From the NCBI GenBank assembly GCA_963665525.1, contig OY762280.1, positions 186,001-250,000 on the forward strand: a DNA stretch of 64,000 bases, read 5' to 3'. This document shows positions 28,558-37,847 of the stretch, one piece after another (positions within the stretch are counted from its first letter, which is position 1; each line of letters starts with the position of its first letter). The stretch is from UBA12077 sp963665525. Its GTDB lineage: Bacteria > Bacteroidota > Bacteroidia > Bacteroidales > UBA12077. The notes under the pieces are model-generated. The model saw only the letters and a program-made list of their open reading frames with translations. It was not told the DNA's origin and did not search any database. The translations under genes and the position numbers were made by a program.

Positions 28558-29886
28558 ATGAAAACATTTAAAGAAATAGTTTTAGGAATAATATTAGCTA
28601 CATTATCTGTTTTGTCAATTGCACAAGAGGTTACATTTGATATTTCTTCTTTAGAAAAGGTTATTACTAATCCAGAATCAATACTGAAAGATCCTGATAA
28701 ATTTTGGACAGAAGATAAAGCTTACAGTTTAATTAAATCCTGGCATGAATATGAAAGATTCCCCATTGATTTTGAGGCCTGGACCAATAAAGTAAAAGAA
28801 TATGCTAAAGTGCCTTTAAAAGATAGAAAGCAAAATAAATATTATGTTTTTGCAACGAATATTCTACAGGAACATGAAAAATTCCAAAAAGAAGCTTTGC
28901 CACATATTATGTCATTTCTTCCATCCAACACAAAACTAAATACTACAGTATTTTTGGTTGAAGAAACAAGAACAGGAGGTTTTGCCGCAAACGGGCAACT
29001 AGTTATAGATGTTACAAAACAATCTAAGAATGGCATTAACTATGCTTTAAATACAATGGTACATGAAGTGTTTCATGTTGGATATGGATATCACCGAATT
29101 AGAAGAACAGAAATAGAATTAGAAGACTTTAAACTAATGAGAGTTATTGATTTGTTGCAGAATGAAGGAATGGCAGTTTATACTGCATATAAAGCTACGT
29201 CAATTTTTCCTGTTGATGATAAGAAAAACGATTACATTAATTTAGAGAATGAAAGTAGAATAAAAGAGCTTAAAGATGCTCTTAATATGTTCTTTTATAA
29301 AGCCCCAGATGCTGATCAGGATATATTTTTCGAATTGCAGGATTCTGTAGGATACAATATGGGGGCTTATTATGTTTTTGGTGCATATATGGCAAAAACA
29401 ATTGATGAAAAACTGGGAAGAGAACAACTGACAAAAACTGTTTCGACCGGACCTAGGTCATTTATTTCAACCTATAATTCTTGTGTTGATGATGAAATGA
29501 AGATTATTGAGTTCAAAGCCCCAGATTACATCTCTTCATCACAAATGCTCAAAAAAGCCTATTTAGAAAATAATGAAACCGATATTAATAAATATGAAAA
29601 AGAATTACTCAATTCGAAGGGCAAACTTAAAGATTCTGACGAGCGGACATTAAATATTATTGGATATGTAATGCTTATGGATAAAAAAATGAATGACGCA
29701 ATAGAGATTTTCAAACTGAATACTATATTATTCCCTAATTCAGCAAATGCTTTTGATAGCTTAGGTGAGGTCTATATGATTGCTAATAAAAGAGATTTAG
29801 CAATAAAAAACTATAAAAAATCATTAGAGCTAAATCCAGATAATGAAAATGCAAAACAAAAGTTAAAAGAATTAAATAAAGAATAA
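28558..29886 (+). CDS. Exported putative zinc metallopeptidase with TPR tail
   Basis: A 442-residue protein with a signal peptide (residues 1-22, ending SIAQE). A gluzincin-type zinc site is present: H169-E-V-F-H173 in T-M-V-H-E-V-F-H-V-G, with a candidate third ligand E203 in L-Q-N-E-G-M-A-V-Y, 30 residues on. I do not recognise the peptidase family; DUF2268/DUF5700-type proteins have similar spacing. The C-terminal about 100 residues form TPR repeats (F-D-S-L-G-E-V-Y, then N-Y-K-K-S-L-E-L-N-P), the same tail found on unrelated hydrolases at 29999, 37848 and 52998. It is a single-gene unit bounded by hairpin copies 8 and 9. Confidence 0.75.
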   Translation: MKTFKEIVLGIILATLSVLSIAQEVTFDISSLEKVITNPESILKDPDKFWTEDKAYSLIKSWHEYERFPIDFEAWTNKVKEYAKVPLKDRKQNKYYVFATNILQEHEKFQKEALPHIMSFLPSNTKLNTTVFLVEETRTGGFAANGQLVIDVTKQSKNGINYALNTMVHEVFHVGYGYHRIRRTEIELEDFKLMRVIDLLQNEGMAVYTAYKATSIFPVDDKKNDYINLENESRIKELKDALNMFFYKAPDADQDIFFELQDSVGYNMGAYYVFGAYMAKTIDEKLGREQLTKTVSTGPRSFISTYNSCVDDEMKIIEFKAPDYISSSQMLKKAYLENNETDINKYEKELLNSKGKLKDSDERTLNIIGYVMLMDKKMNDAIEIFKLNTILFPNSANAFDSLGEVYMIANKRDLAIKNYKKSLELNPDNENAKQKLKELNKE

Positions 29887-29920
29887 AATCATTACCTAAA
29901 AGTATATCTAATTTATTTTT

Positions 29921-29944
29921 AGTCCAATCCTTCATGACTAGACT
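29921..29944. terminator. AGTCC hairpin, copy 9
   Basis: Left arm AGTCCAATC, loop CTTCAT, right arm GACTAGACT; the inner stem is imperfect. It is preceded by TTTTT and followed by TTTAAAA. It separates two TPR-tailed genes. Confidence 0.72.
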
Positions 29945-29998
29945 TTTAAAATGTAATAGTTGCCTATTATTGAACCATTAATTAAACTAATATTTCTT

Positions 29999-31438
29999 AT
30001 GAAAAAAATAATTCTTATTCTCACAAATGTATTCATATTGTGCACTTTAAATGCTCAAACCAAAACAGAACTTATTGATAGGTTATTTTCATATTATAAC
30101 CAAAATGGAATGTTTAATGGAATAGTTTTGGTAGCAGAAAATGGAGTAATAACTTATAATAAAGCATTTGGGTTTTCTGATTATGAAAATAAAACACCTT
30201 TTAAAACAGATGATGTATTCGCTATTGGATCAATAACAAAACCAATAACTGCTACTGCAATTATGATATTAAAAGAGAGAAATCTTATTTCATATGATGA
30301 CAAGTTAAGTAAATATTTTCCGGAACTTCCTGAGGCAGCTTCCAATGTTAGCATAAAAAATTTATTAACACATAGTTCGGGTATTCCTGACTATCGTTCC
30401 AGAAAATTTGGTATCTTTAAACTGCCTGTAATCACACAGGATACTGCATATAAAACAATATACAATAACTTCAATCTATTATTTGAACCAGGAACGAGCT
30501 ATAGTTATAGTAATAGTAATTATATGTTACTTGCATTAATCATTGAAAAAATTACAGGGATAAGCTATAGGAATTTTTTACAACAAAATATTTTTGATCT
30601 TTGCAATATGAATAGCTGCTTTGTTAATGATGGGTTATATGATTCAATCCCCAATAGAGTTAATGGTTATTCATATTACTGGAATAAAACAGATTATGAT
30701 TTAAAGAATAAAGCTTATGGTGATGGCAGCACATATTCAACAATAACTGATTTATTTCTATTTGATCAAGCATTATATTCTAATAAATTATTATCAGAAG
30801 AAACATTGAAAGAAGCTTATGACTTCTCAAAATACCTGGAAACAAATAGAGGATATAGATATGGACTAGGGTGGAGAATAATTGACAATGAAGATGGAAG
30901 AAATATTGTTGCTCATAGAGGGGCATTAGGAGGGTTTAAAAGCTTGTTATGGAGAGATGTGAAGAATAAAAATACTTTGATCATCTTATCAAATAACTGG
31001 TGGTTAGTTGAAACACCTGAAATTATAAGTGGAGCTCAAAACATTATGGAAAATAAAGAATATGTTAAGGCTAAAATATCTGTTCAGGCATTATTTCTCG
31101 ATAATTGGTATATACATGGTTTCGATGCTGCATTACAAAAAGTTTGTGATGTTTACTCTAATGCACCGGATCAATATAATTATTCAGAAGATTTACTTAA
31201 TAATTTAGGTTATTATTTTATTTACTCAAGAAATGAACCACAATATGCAAAGAAAATAATAGAATATGCTCTTGAGATTTATCCTGAATCTGATGAATTA
31301 TGGGATAGTTTAGGAGAAATGAATTCTATTCTAAATAATAAAAACGATGCAATTGATTGTTATGAAAGATCTCTAAAGCTTAATTCTGATAACGAAAATG
31401 CAAAACAGAAATTGAAAGAGATAAAGGTTAATAAATAA
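29999..31438 (+). CDS. Exported beta-lactamase-type serine hydrolase with TPR tail
   Basis: A 479-residue protein. ATG 29999 is preferred over an in-frame TTG at 29960 because it opens a clean signal peptide (M-K-K-I-I-L-I-L, ending LNAQT). The hydrolase domain has S78-I-T-K81, Y170-S-N172 and H306-R-G in the KTG position. The C-terminal region (about 365-479) carries TPR repeats with W-D-S-L-G-E-M and S-D-N-E-N-A-K-Q-K-L-K-E, almost the same closing sequence as the metallopeptidase at 28558. TPRs here may anchor the enzyme to a partner. It is bounded by hairpin copies 9 and 10. Confidence 0.86.
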   Translation: MKKIILILTNVFILCTLNAQTKTELIDRLFSYYNQNGMFNGIVLVAENGVITYNKAFGFSDYENKTPFKTDDVFAIGSITKPITATAIMILKERNLISYDDKLSKYFPELPEAASNVSIKNLLTHSSGIPDYRSRKFGIFKLPVITQDTAYKTIYNNFNLLFEPGTSYSYSNSNYMLLALIIEKITGISYRNFLQQNIFDLCNMNSCFVNDGLYDSIPNRVNGYSYYWNKTDYDLKNKAYGDGSTYSTITDLFLFDQALYSNKLLSEETLKEAYDFSKYLETNRGYRYGLGWRIIDNEDGRNIVAHRGALGGFKSLLWRDVKNKNTLIILSNNWWLVETPEIISGAQNIMENKEYVKAKISVQALFLDNWYIHGFDAALQKVCDVYSNAPDQYNYSEDLLNNLGYYFIYSRNEPQYAKKIIEYALEIYPESDELWDSLGEMNSILNNKNDAIDCYERSLKLNSDNENAKQKLKEIKVNK

Positions 31439-31462
31439 AATCTCATATTATTTAAATAATAA

Positions 31463-31486
31463 AGTCCAATCTTTCATAGTTGGACT
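31463..31486. terminator. AGTCC hairpin, copy 10
   Basis: Left arm AGTCCAATC, loop TTTCAT, right arm AGTTGGACT; the closing base pair of the loop is lost (A instead of G). It follows the hydrolase-TPR gene. Confidence 0.72.
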
Positions 31487-31576
31487 CTTATTAATTCTGG
31501 TTGAGATAACTTGAACACAAAATGAATAAAATAAAAGTATTTATTACTTCAATCAATTATTATAAAAACTGATATT

Positions 31577-32785
31577 ATGATCACACTTTTTTCTATTTTG
31601 GTAAGATTCAAAAAGATTATTTTAATTCATATTCTCCTAATGATTGTAAGTATTTCTTACTCTCAATTTGCAATAAAATATAACACAGTAGATAGTATTA
31701 TTGAGAACTATATGTCTGAATATAATGTGCCTGGATTTGCAGCATGTGTTGTGAAAGACAGTATGATAAAATGGTCTAAATCTTATGGATTAGCTAATAT
31801 TCATGAAAAATTACCAATGGATATTAATAAGATAATGAATATCGGATCAGTTTCAAAAACATTTACTGCTACTGCAGCGATGCAACTTTGGGAGAAAGGA
31901 TTAATAGATTTAGAAAGTGATATAAATGAATATTTGAATATTGAGATTAGAAATCCAAAATATCCAGAAATTCCGATTACAATTTCTCAAATATTGACTC
32001 ATACTTCATCGATAAAAGATGGTGTAGCTTATGGAAATAGTTATTCTTGTGGAGATCCAATAATGTCACTTAAAGAATGGATTTACAATTACGTAACCCC
32101 AAATGGTAAATATTTCAATACTGATGAGAATTTTTTCGATTGGTCTCCTGGTGATAAAAGAGAGTATTCAAATGTTGCTTATGGACTTCTTGGATTAATA
32201 GTAGAAGAAGTTTCTAAACTACCATTTAATGAATATTGTAAAGAGAATATTTTTAAGCCTTTAGGAATGAATAGTACCGGATGGTTTATTAGAGAAATAG
32301 ATGTAAAAGAGCATATCCGACTATACGATTTTGTAACAAAAAACAATAGAGATGATCTATTAGAAGATAAAAGATTTTTCCCTAATGAGAAAGAATTTCA
32401 TATTGGGAGTTACGTAGAATACTGTCTTTATAGCTTTCCGAATTATCCTGATGGTCTTGTTCGAACGAGTATTAAAGACTTATCTCATTTTTTAATATCT
32501 ATGTTAAATGGGGGAATTTACAATAATTCAAACATTTTAAGTGATACAACAATTAGCAAGATGCTTTCTCTTCAAATTGAAGGTAATAATAAACAGGGAT
32601 TATGTTGGTATAAATATGACTTTGAATCATTATGGGGGCATAGCGGAGGAGATCCCGGAATTGTAGCATATATGGTTTTTAATCCAGATAAAAATATAGG
32701 TATAATAACATTCCAAAATGTATGTGTTAGAGGAACATTTGATGTAATTAAAGAATTATATCGAATAGCTGGTAATAATGATTAA
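31577..32785 (+). CDS. Exported beta-lactamase-type serine hydrolase
   Basis: A 402-residue protein with a hydrophobic N-terminus (about 12-30, V-S-I-S-Y-S-Q), so it is exported. Motifs are S91-V-S-K94 in N-I-G-S-V-S-K-T-F, Y197-S-N199 and H355-S-G, a complete PBP/class C catalytic set. A longer insertion between the first two motifs contains C-G-D-P and W-S-P-G. The substrate is unknown. There is no TPR tail on this gene, but a TPR tail ruin follows at 32805, suggesting its former neighbour or its own tail was lost. Confidence 0.85.
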   Translation: MITLFSILVRFKKIILIHILLMIVSISYSQFAIKYNTVDSIIENYMSEYNVPGFAACVVKDSMIKWSKSYGLANIHEKLPMDINKIMNIGSVSKTFTATAAMQLWEKGLIDLESDINEYLNIEIRNPKYPEIPITISQILTHTSSIKDGVAYGNSYSCGDPIMSLKEWIYNYVTPNGKYFNTDENFFDWSPGDKREYSNVAYGLLGLIVEEVSKLPFNEYCKENIFKPLGMNSTGWFIREIDVKEHIRLYDFVTKNNRDDLLEDKRFFPNEKEFHIGSYVEYCLYSFPNYPDGLVRTSIKDLSHFLISMLNGGIYNNSNILSDTTISKMLSLQIEGNNKQGLCWYKYDFESLWGHSGGDPGIVAYMVFNPDKNIGIITFQNVCVRGTFDVIKELYRIAGNND

Positions 32786-32804
32786 GCAATTAAGAAACCA
32801 TAGA

Positions 32805-32867
32805 AAGATAGAATTTTATCCAGTAAATGAAAATGCAAAACAAAAGTTAAATGAATTATCACAATAA
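32805..32867 (+). pseudogene. C-terminal TPR tail fragment
   Basis: The frame K-I-E-F-Y-P-V-N-E-N-A-K-Q-K-L-N-E-L-S-Q ending at TAA 32865-32867 matches the last TPR helix of the proteins at 28558 and 29999 (N-P-D-N-E-N-A-K-Q-K-L-K-E). Nothing upstream keeps the frame, so it is a ruin of a third TPR-tailed gene. It ends 11 bases before the transglutaminase-like gene. Confidence 0.8.
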
Positions 32868-32878
32868 ATAATAGTCAT

Positions 32879-33781
32879 ATGAAGGTGTTAAAAATATTAT
32901 TAAAATATGTTGCGTTTTTTATTTTATTCTTAATAATCGCAATTATAATAACGTCAGTTAGTTATTATCAGGTATCAAAAAGAAAATTTATTCGCTTACT
33001 AAATGAATATCAGGCATATGAGCAAACAGACAATAACTCATTGCCTGATTTTAAATATGCTAGTTCAGATCATAAATTATTAGATTCATTAAGAATAAAA
33101 TATGATTTAGATTCTGTTGCCGAAAAAGGATCAGAGATAAATCAAATAATTAATGTCATGAGATGGGCACATTATAAAGTTCCACATTCAACCTTTGATG
33201 CTATAAATCCGGGTAAAAGAAACGCCCTAAATATTATTGATGTAACATCTCGTGAAAATAAAGGTGTTAACTGCCGAATGGTAGCAACTGTATTAAATGA
33301 AGCCTATCTTTCACTGGGTTTTAAATCAAGAATGATCACCTGTACTCCTTACGCAGATGATTATAAAGAAAATCATTCTTTGGTTATGGTTTTCTCGGAT
33401 AGCTTACAAAAATGGCTTTATATGGATCCTACATGGGAAGCTTACTTTATGGATGTCGATAGCACAATTTTAAGCCCTAATGAAATTCGAAAAAAATTAG
33501 GTAAAAAAGAACCTATTCTGGTATCAGACAATATAAACTATAACGGGAAAAAACAAATGACCAAATCAATGTATAAAATGTACATGTCGAAAAATATGTT
33601 TCGGTTTTATTGTTCTGAGTCAAGCGAACCCGGCTATGAAACAAAAGAAGGAATTAAAACATTTATTCACCTTTACCCTAAGAACTATCATCCGGAAAAA
33701 CTTTCTATGACAGATACAAGATATAAGGTATATATTGATAAATATACATCAAATGATCAATATTTCTGGAATAAACCTTAG
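32879..33781 (+). CDS. Membrane-anchored transglutaminase-like protein
   Basis: A 300-residue protein with one N-terminal transmembrane segment (about 10-30), so the domain lies on the periplasmic side. The papain-like transglutaminase core has Cys132 in G-V-N-C-R-M-V-A, His166 in E-N-H-S-L-V-M-V and Asp183 in Y-M-D-P-T-W, the expected catalytic triad order. Such bacterial proteins are usually peptidases or amidases rather than cross-linkers. It is a single-gene unit ending at hairpin copy 11. Confidence 0.8.
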   Translation: MKVLKILLKYVAFFILFLIIAIIITSVSYYQVSKRKFIRLLNEYQAYEQTDNNSLPDFKYASSDHKLLDSLRIKYDLDSVAEKGSEINQIINVMRWAHYKVPHSTFDAINPGKRNALNIIDVTSRENKGVNCRMVATVLNEAYLSLGFKSRMITCTPYADDYKENHSLVMVFSDSLQKWLYMDPTWEAYFMDVDSTILSPNEIRKKLGKKEPILVSDNINYNGKKQMTKSMYKMYMSKNMFRFYCSESSEPGYETKEGIKTFIHLYPKNYHPEKLSMTDTRYKVYIDKYTSNDQYFWNKP

Positions 33782-33812
33782 TATTTTACTAATAAAGATA
33801 GTAGTAAAATTA

Positions 33813-33836
33813 AGTCCGACCATGAAAGATCGGACT
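33813..33836. terminator. AGTCC hairpin, copy 11 (inverted loop)
   Basis: Left arm AGTCCGACC, loop ATGAAA, right arm GATCGGACT with one inner mismatch, followed by TTTCTTTTT. It follows the transglutaminase-like gene. Confidence 0.78.
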
Positions 33837-33885
33837 TTTCTTTTTAAATCTCTAAGCATATTTGTATAAATAAAAAAATTATAAA

Positions 33886-34785
33886 ATGAATAAACTCAAA
33901 TATTTATTTAATCAGAGTAATGAGATATTTACTCAGGCTAAAACCGGAAAAAGAATAAGTCATCCGATAATTGCATTTTTTCTTGTACCATTAATAATTA
34001 TTATTGGTTCTGTAACCATTGAGCTTTTTATAATAATAAAACTTCTAAATAAACCAGAATTTTCCAGCCTAACACAAAAACTTATTAGTTTTCTAGTAAC
34101 AGTTCCATTTGTATTATTTTTATTATGGTGTTGGGTTCATTTTTTTGAAAAACGAAAATTTAGTTCTATTGGATTATATGGCATTAATGGCTTTAAAAAA
34201 TTTGCAAAAGGATTTGGTTATGGAATGTTGATGTTATCATTAACAGTAATATTAATTCTTTTTTTTACAAAAGCTTCAATAAGCTTTTCTGGTTCACCAA
34301 ATTTCATGTCTAAAACCTTTTTGCCAGCAATTCTGATGCTAATAGCCTATGTTGTTCAAGGAAGTATCGAAGAAATAATAGCAAGAGGTTGGCATTTTCA
34401 AGTACTTGGAGTAAGATTAAGACCTTGGCTTGGAGCATTATTATCAACCATTGTATTTGTATTATTACATGCTGTAGGTCTTGGTATTCTTAGCGCAATA
34501 AACCTTACACTATTTTCGCTATTTCTTGTTATTATGGTTTTAAAAGATGGAAATATTTGGGCTGCTTGTGGATGGCATGCCGCTTGGAACTGGACAATGG
34601 AAATTATATTTGGATTAAAGGTTAGTGGTGAAACTCCTGTTGCCAGTTTCTTAAAAATAAATCTTGAAGGTAAAGACATGATTACAGGAGGAGCCTTTGG
34701 CCCAGAAGGGAGTATCTTTGCTACTATCGTTTTTATATTTGCTATAACCATTAGTTTACTCAATCTAAAAAACAATAAGGAATAG
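33886..34785 (+). CDS. CPBP-family intramembrane metalloprotease
   Basis: A 299-residue multi-pass membrane protein. CPBP/CAAX-protease motifs: E162-E163-I-I-A-R167 in I-E-E-I-I-A-R-G-W, H195 in V-L-L-H-A-V-G and H231-A-A-W-N235 in C-G-W-H-A-A-W-N-W. These are the glutamates, histidines and asparagine of Abi/Rce1-type proteases. Hydrophobic helices are spaced along about 28-55, 68-86, 110-128, 146-158, 180-222 and 275-295. In bacteria the family is linked to bacteriocin self-immunity and prenyl-protein processing; the role here is unknown. It is a single-gene unit between hairpin copies 11 and 12. Confidence 0.9.
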   Translation: MNKLKYLFNQSNEIFTQAKTGKRISHPIIAFFLVPLIIIIGSVTIELFIIIKLLNKPEFSSLTQKLISFLVTVPFVLFLLWCWVHFFEKRKFSSIGLYGINGFKKFAKGFGYGMLMLSLTVILILFFTKASISFSGSPNFMSKTFLPAILMLIAYVVQGSIEEIIARGWHFQVLGVRLRPWLGALLSTIVFVLLHAVGLGILSAINLTLFSLFLVIMVLKDGNIWAACGWHAAWNWTMEIIFGLKVSGETPVASFLKINLEGKDMITGGAFGPEGSIFATIVFIFAITISLLNLKNNKE

Positions 34786-34840
34786 GCTATTTACAAAAAC
34801 AAATACTGAAAGAAATAAAGATTCTTTTTCCCAATCATTA

Positions 34841-34864
34841 AGTCCAACCTTTCACGGTTGGACT
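34841..34864. terminator. AGTCC hairpin, copy 12
   Basis: A perfect 9-bp stem: AGTCCAACC, loop TTTCAC, GGTTGGACT, followed by TTTTCTG. It follows the CPBP gene. Confidence 0.8.
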
Positions 34865-34921
34865 TTTCTGCTTTTAATATTTAATACTATTGTAAAGTAA
34901 TTAATTAAAACTTAACAGAAG

Positions 34922-36415
34922 ATGAATAAATTATTTTTAGCTTTTCTTCTCTTATTATCCGAATTAACATTTGCTCAGGATATTTTTCAGGCGATAAGAG
35001 ATAATGACTATAGTGAAGTCCAGGAACTGATTAAACAAGACAAAGAAATTGTATTTATAAAAGATCAAAGAGGAAATACCCCACTACATTTTGCATCTAT
35101 TATTAATTCTGATAATCAGGACAGAATAATTGATCTACTCATTGAGAATGGAGCAAAAGTAAATGAAGCTAATCATAATGGGGATTTGCCTATACATTAT
35201 GCTGCGTTTTATGGAAGAGAGAAAGCCATAAATAAACTCATTTCTTTTGGTACATCGATTGAATCAAAGAATAAAATGGGACTTACGCCATTGTATTTTG
35301 CCTTTCTTGGAAATAAGAGTTCTCTAGTAAAGCTTTTCGTTGAAAAAGGAGCTGATATCAATTCTCTGGATCAGCAGAATAATTCATTTTTGATATTATC
35401 CGTATTAAATAGTGATCAAGAGTTGGTAAAGTTCTTCATTCAAAAAGGAATTGATATTAATTATAAAAACAATAGAGGGAATACTGCTTTAACTATTGCT
35501 AAAAGAGAAAACTTGGTGAATATAGTTGATATATTAAAAGCAAATGGAGGAATTGACCCAAATCCAGAAATAATTCTTCATAGAGAGTATTTGGGTCAAG
35601 AGCCTCCTGGGATGAAACCTAAAGTATTTGCTTTAAATTTTATTTCAACAGAAACAGGACAGTTAAATGCAGTATTTACTCCTGATGGAAAAGAGTTCCA
35701 TTACTCCGAAAGAAAAGGAATGAAACCTACTCTAATGAAATATACAAAGTGCGTTGATGGTGAATGGACAAAACCCGAAATTTTTCCTTACTCCGGCAAA
35801 TATGATGATGTGGATCAATGGATCTATCCTGATGGTAATAAAATGATATTTTGTTCTAACAGACCACATATCAATGAACAAAAAATCGATCATGATTTTT
35901 GGATTTCTGAAAAAATTAATGGAGAATGGACTAAACCTATTCTATTTGACACCATAGTTTCTACTGAAATGGAAGATTACTATCCCACTTTCACAAAAGA
36001 AAAAACTCTTTATTTCTCATCACAAAGAGAAGGACGTGGAACCAACAATATTTATTGCGCTCGATTTAGTAATGGAAAATATTCAAAACCAGAAAAAATG
36101 GGAGAAGAAATAAATACTGAACTTCGCGAATTCGATCCTTTTATATCACCCGATGAAGATTATATCATTTTTGCTTCTGAAAGAGAAGGTGGATATGGTT
36201 TTTCTGATCTTTACATTAGCTTTAAAAAAAATGATGATTCATGGACAAATGCTGTTAATATGGGACCAGAAATAAATACTCAGGGTATGGAATTTACTCC
36301 TATGGTAACCCCTGATGGTAAATACCTTTTCTTTACTAGAGGAGATGGAATTGATTCTGATATTTATTGGGTTGATGCAAAAGTAATAGAAAATATAAAA
36401 AATAGTAATCTGTGA
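34922..36415 (+). CDS. Exported ankyrin-repeat plus PD40 propeller protein
   Basis: A 497-residue protein with a signal peptide (residues 1-18, ending TFAQD). Six or so ankyrin repeats span about 19-210 (G-N-T-P-L-H-F-A, G-D-L-P-I-H-Y-A, G-L-T-P-L-Y-F-A). From E-Y-L-G-Q-E-P-P-G-M-K-P near 222 it is a PD40 propeller: T-P-D-G-K-E-F-H-Y, Y-P-D-G-N-K-M-I-F, S-P-D-E-D-Y-I-I-F and T-P-D-G-K-Y-L-F-F, closing D-I-Y-W-V-D-A-K-V. It has the same domain order as the protein at 21951 but a shorter ankyrin head. It is the last exported gene before a cytoplasmic metabolic group. Confidence 0.87.
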   Translation: MNKLFLAFLLLLSELTFAQDIFQAIRDNDYSEVQELIKQDKEIVFIKDQRGNTPLHFASIINSDNQDRIIDLLIENGAKVNEANHNGDLPIHYAAFYGREKAINKLISFGTSIESKNKMGLTPLYFAFLGNKSSLVKLFVEKGADINSLDQQNNSFLILSVLNSDQELVKFFIQKGIDINYKNNRGNTALTIAKRENLVNIVDILKANGGIDPNPEIILHREYLGQEPPGMKPKVFALNFISTETGQLNAVFTPDGKEFHYSERKGMKPTLMKYTKCVDGEWTKPEIFPYSGKYDDVDQWIYPDGNKMIFCSNRPHINEQKIDHDFWISEKINGEWTKPILFDTIVSTEMEDYYPTFTKEKTLYFSSQREGRGTNNIYCARFSNGKYSKPEKMGEEINTELREFDPFISPDEDYIIFASEREGGYGFSDLYISFKKNDDSWTNAVNMGPEINTQGMEFTPMVTPDGKYLFFTRGDGIDSDIYWVDAKVIENIKNSNL

Positions 36416-36445
36416 TCATGTATTGCAGTATGATTGTAAATTATA

Positions 36446-36919
36446 ATGATTATGTCAATAAAGTATGTTCACACAAATTTAATTGCAAAAGATTGGATTA
36501 ACCTATCGCAATTTTATATTAATGTCTTTAATTGCCATCCAATATATCCACCCAGAGATTTAAATGGGAAATGGATAGATAAACTTACTGGAATAAGTAA
36601 TGTTGAGATTCAGGGAATCCATTTATTACTGCCTGGATTTGATGAATATGGACCGACTTTGGAAATATTTCAATATAGCAGTGAATTTGAAGAAGCCATA
36701 TTGAAACATATTAATTCACCGGGATTTGCCCATATTGCTTTTCATGTTGACTCTGTAGAAGAATATGCTGATAGAATTATTGACTTTGGAGGGTCTCTTT
36801 TAGGAGAGATAATTAAAAAGGAAATTGAAAATATTGGGATTTTAACCGCCGTATATGCAAAAGATCCCGAAGGAAATATTATTGAAATACAAAATTGGGA
36901 AAAGGACAATAATGAATAG
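36446..36919 (+). CDS. VOC-superfamily (glyoxalase-like) protein
   Basis: A 157-residue cytoplasmic protein with two beta-alpha-beta-beta-beta modules of the vicinal-oxygen-chelate fold. Candidate metal ligands are H9 in Y-V-H-T-N, E near 77 in L-E-I-F-Q-Y, H near 96 in G-F-A-H-I-A-F-H and E near 149 in I-I-E-I-Q-N-W. Members include glyoxalase I, dioxygenases, epimerases and resistance proteins, so the reaction is not assignable. A second in-frame ATG lies two codons in. The stop overlaps the next gene start by eight bases (ATGAATAG), so the pair is co-translated. Confidence 0.85.
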   Translation: MIMSIKYVHTNLIAKDWINLSQFYINVFNCHPIYPPRDLNGKWIDKLTGISNVEIQGIHLLLPGFDEYGPTLEIFQYSSEFEEAILKHINSPGFAHIAFHVDSVEEYADRIIDFGGSLLGEIIKKEIENIGILTAVYAKDPEGNIIEIQNWEKDNNE

Positions 36920-37835
36920 CATATTAGACACAATTGGAAATACACCTCTTATTGAACTGAAAAATATATATCAGGGAAAGGGGAGATTATTCTGCAAATT
37001 AGAAAATTTTAATCCAGGAGGAAGTATTAAAGATAGAGCTGCTCTGCAAATTATTAAAGATGCTTATAAAGAAGGTAAATTGAAAAAAGGTCAAACTGTT
37101 GTTGAGATGACGAGTGGCAATTTAGGGGCTGGTTTAGCCATTGTATGTAAAGCTTTTGAAAATCCATTTATTGCTGTCATTTCGGAGGGCAATAGCCCTG
37201 AAAGAAGAAAAATGATTGAAGCTTTTGGTGGAAAAGTTATTTTAACTCCACAGGTCGATGGGGAACCAGGAAAGGTAACTAATAAAGATATCCATATTGC
37301 AAAAATGATGGCCGAAGAAACAACAATGTATTATAATGCATTCTATACAGATCAATTTAACAATGTTTCAAGTATAAGAGCACACTATTTAACAACGGGT
37401 CCTGAAATATTCACTGAGATGAATAAGAATATTGATGTCTTTATTTCGGTAATTGGGAGTGGTGGAACTTTTATAGGAATATCCACATTTCTAAAACATG
37501 AAGATTCTCATATAAGATGTATAGCAGTAGAACCAGAAAATGCATCAGTAATAAAAACGGGAGAAATAAAAAATACGAAGCATATTATTCAAGGAACTGG
37601 TTATGGAATAGTTCCTAAATCATGGGATCATAATAAATGTGATAATATAATAACTGTTTCAGATGAAGAAGTAATTAAAACAACTCAAGATTTAGCTTGT
37701 ATGGAAGGTATTTACGCTGGCTATTCTTCAGGAGCTAATGTTCTTGCATCTATTAAATATTTAAATAATATTAACTCAGAAATAAATGTCGTTACGATAA
37801 TTTGTGATACAGCTTATAAATATTCGGATTTATAA
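36912..37835 (+). CDS. Cysteine-synthase-family PLP enzyme
   Basis: A 307-residue cytoplasmic PLP-dependent enzyme of the beta-family fold II. The start at 36912 is chosen because M-N-S-I-L-D-T-I-G-N-T-P-L-I-E-L is the typical family opening; an upstream in-frame start at 36855 lies inside the VOC gene. PLP-binding Lys40 is in G-G-S-I-K-D-R, the substrate Asn loop is T-S-G-N-L-G and the phosphate cup is G-S-G-G-T. Relatives make cysteine, cystathionine or siderophore and antibiotic diamino acids. It is coupled to the VOC gene, so a dedicated pathway is possible. Confidence 0.88.
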   Translation: MNSILDTIGNTPLIELKNIYQGKGRLFCKLENFNPGGSIKDRAALQIIKDAYKEGKLKKGQTVVEMTSGNLGAGLAIVCKAFENPFIAVISEGNSPERRKMIEAFGGKVILTPQVDGEPGKVTNKDIHIAKMMAEETTMYYNAFYTDQFNNVSSIRAHYLTTGPEIFTEMNKNIDVFISVIGSGGTFIGISTFLKHEDSHIRCIAVEPENASVIKTGEIKNTKHIIQGTGYGIVPKSWDHNKCDNIITVSDEEVIKTTQDLACMEGIYAGYSSGANVLASIKYLNNINSEINVVTIICDTAYKYSDL

Positions 37836-37847
37836 AATATAATTCTA

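Noticed and set aside
29950..29990. Shared AGTTGCCTA stretch upstream of the genes at 29999 and 39414 as a common operator
   Set aside because: The match is short and the flanks differ; it could be chance in AT-rich intergenic DNA.
34398..34775. 125-codon minus-strand frame over the CPBP gene
   Set aside because: The CPBP protease on the plus strand has all catalytic motifs; the opposite frame is coincidental.
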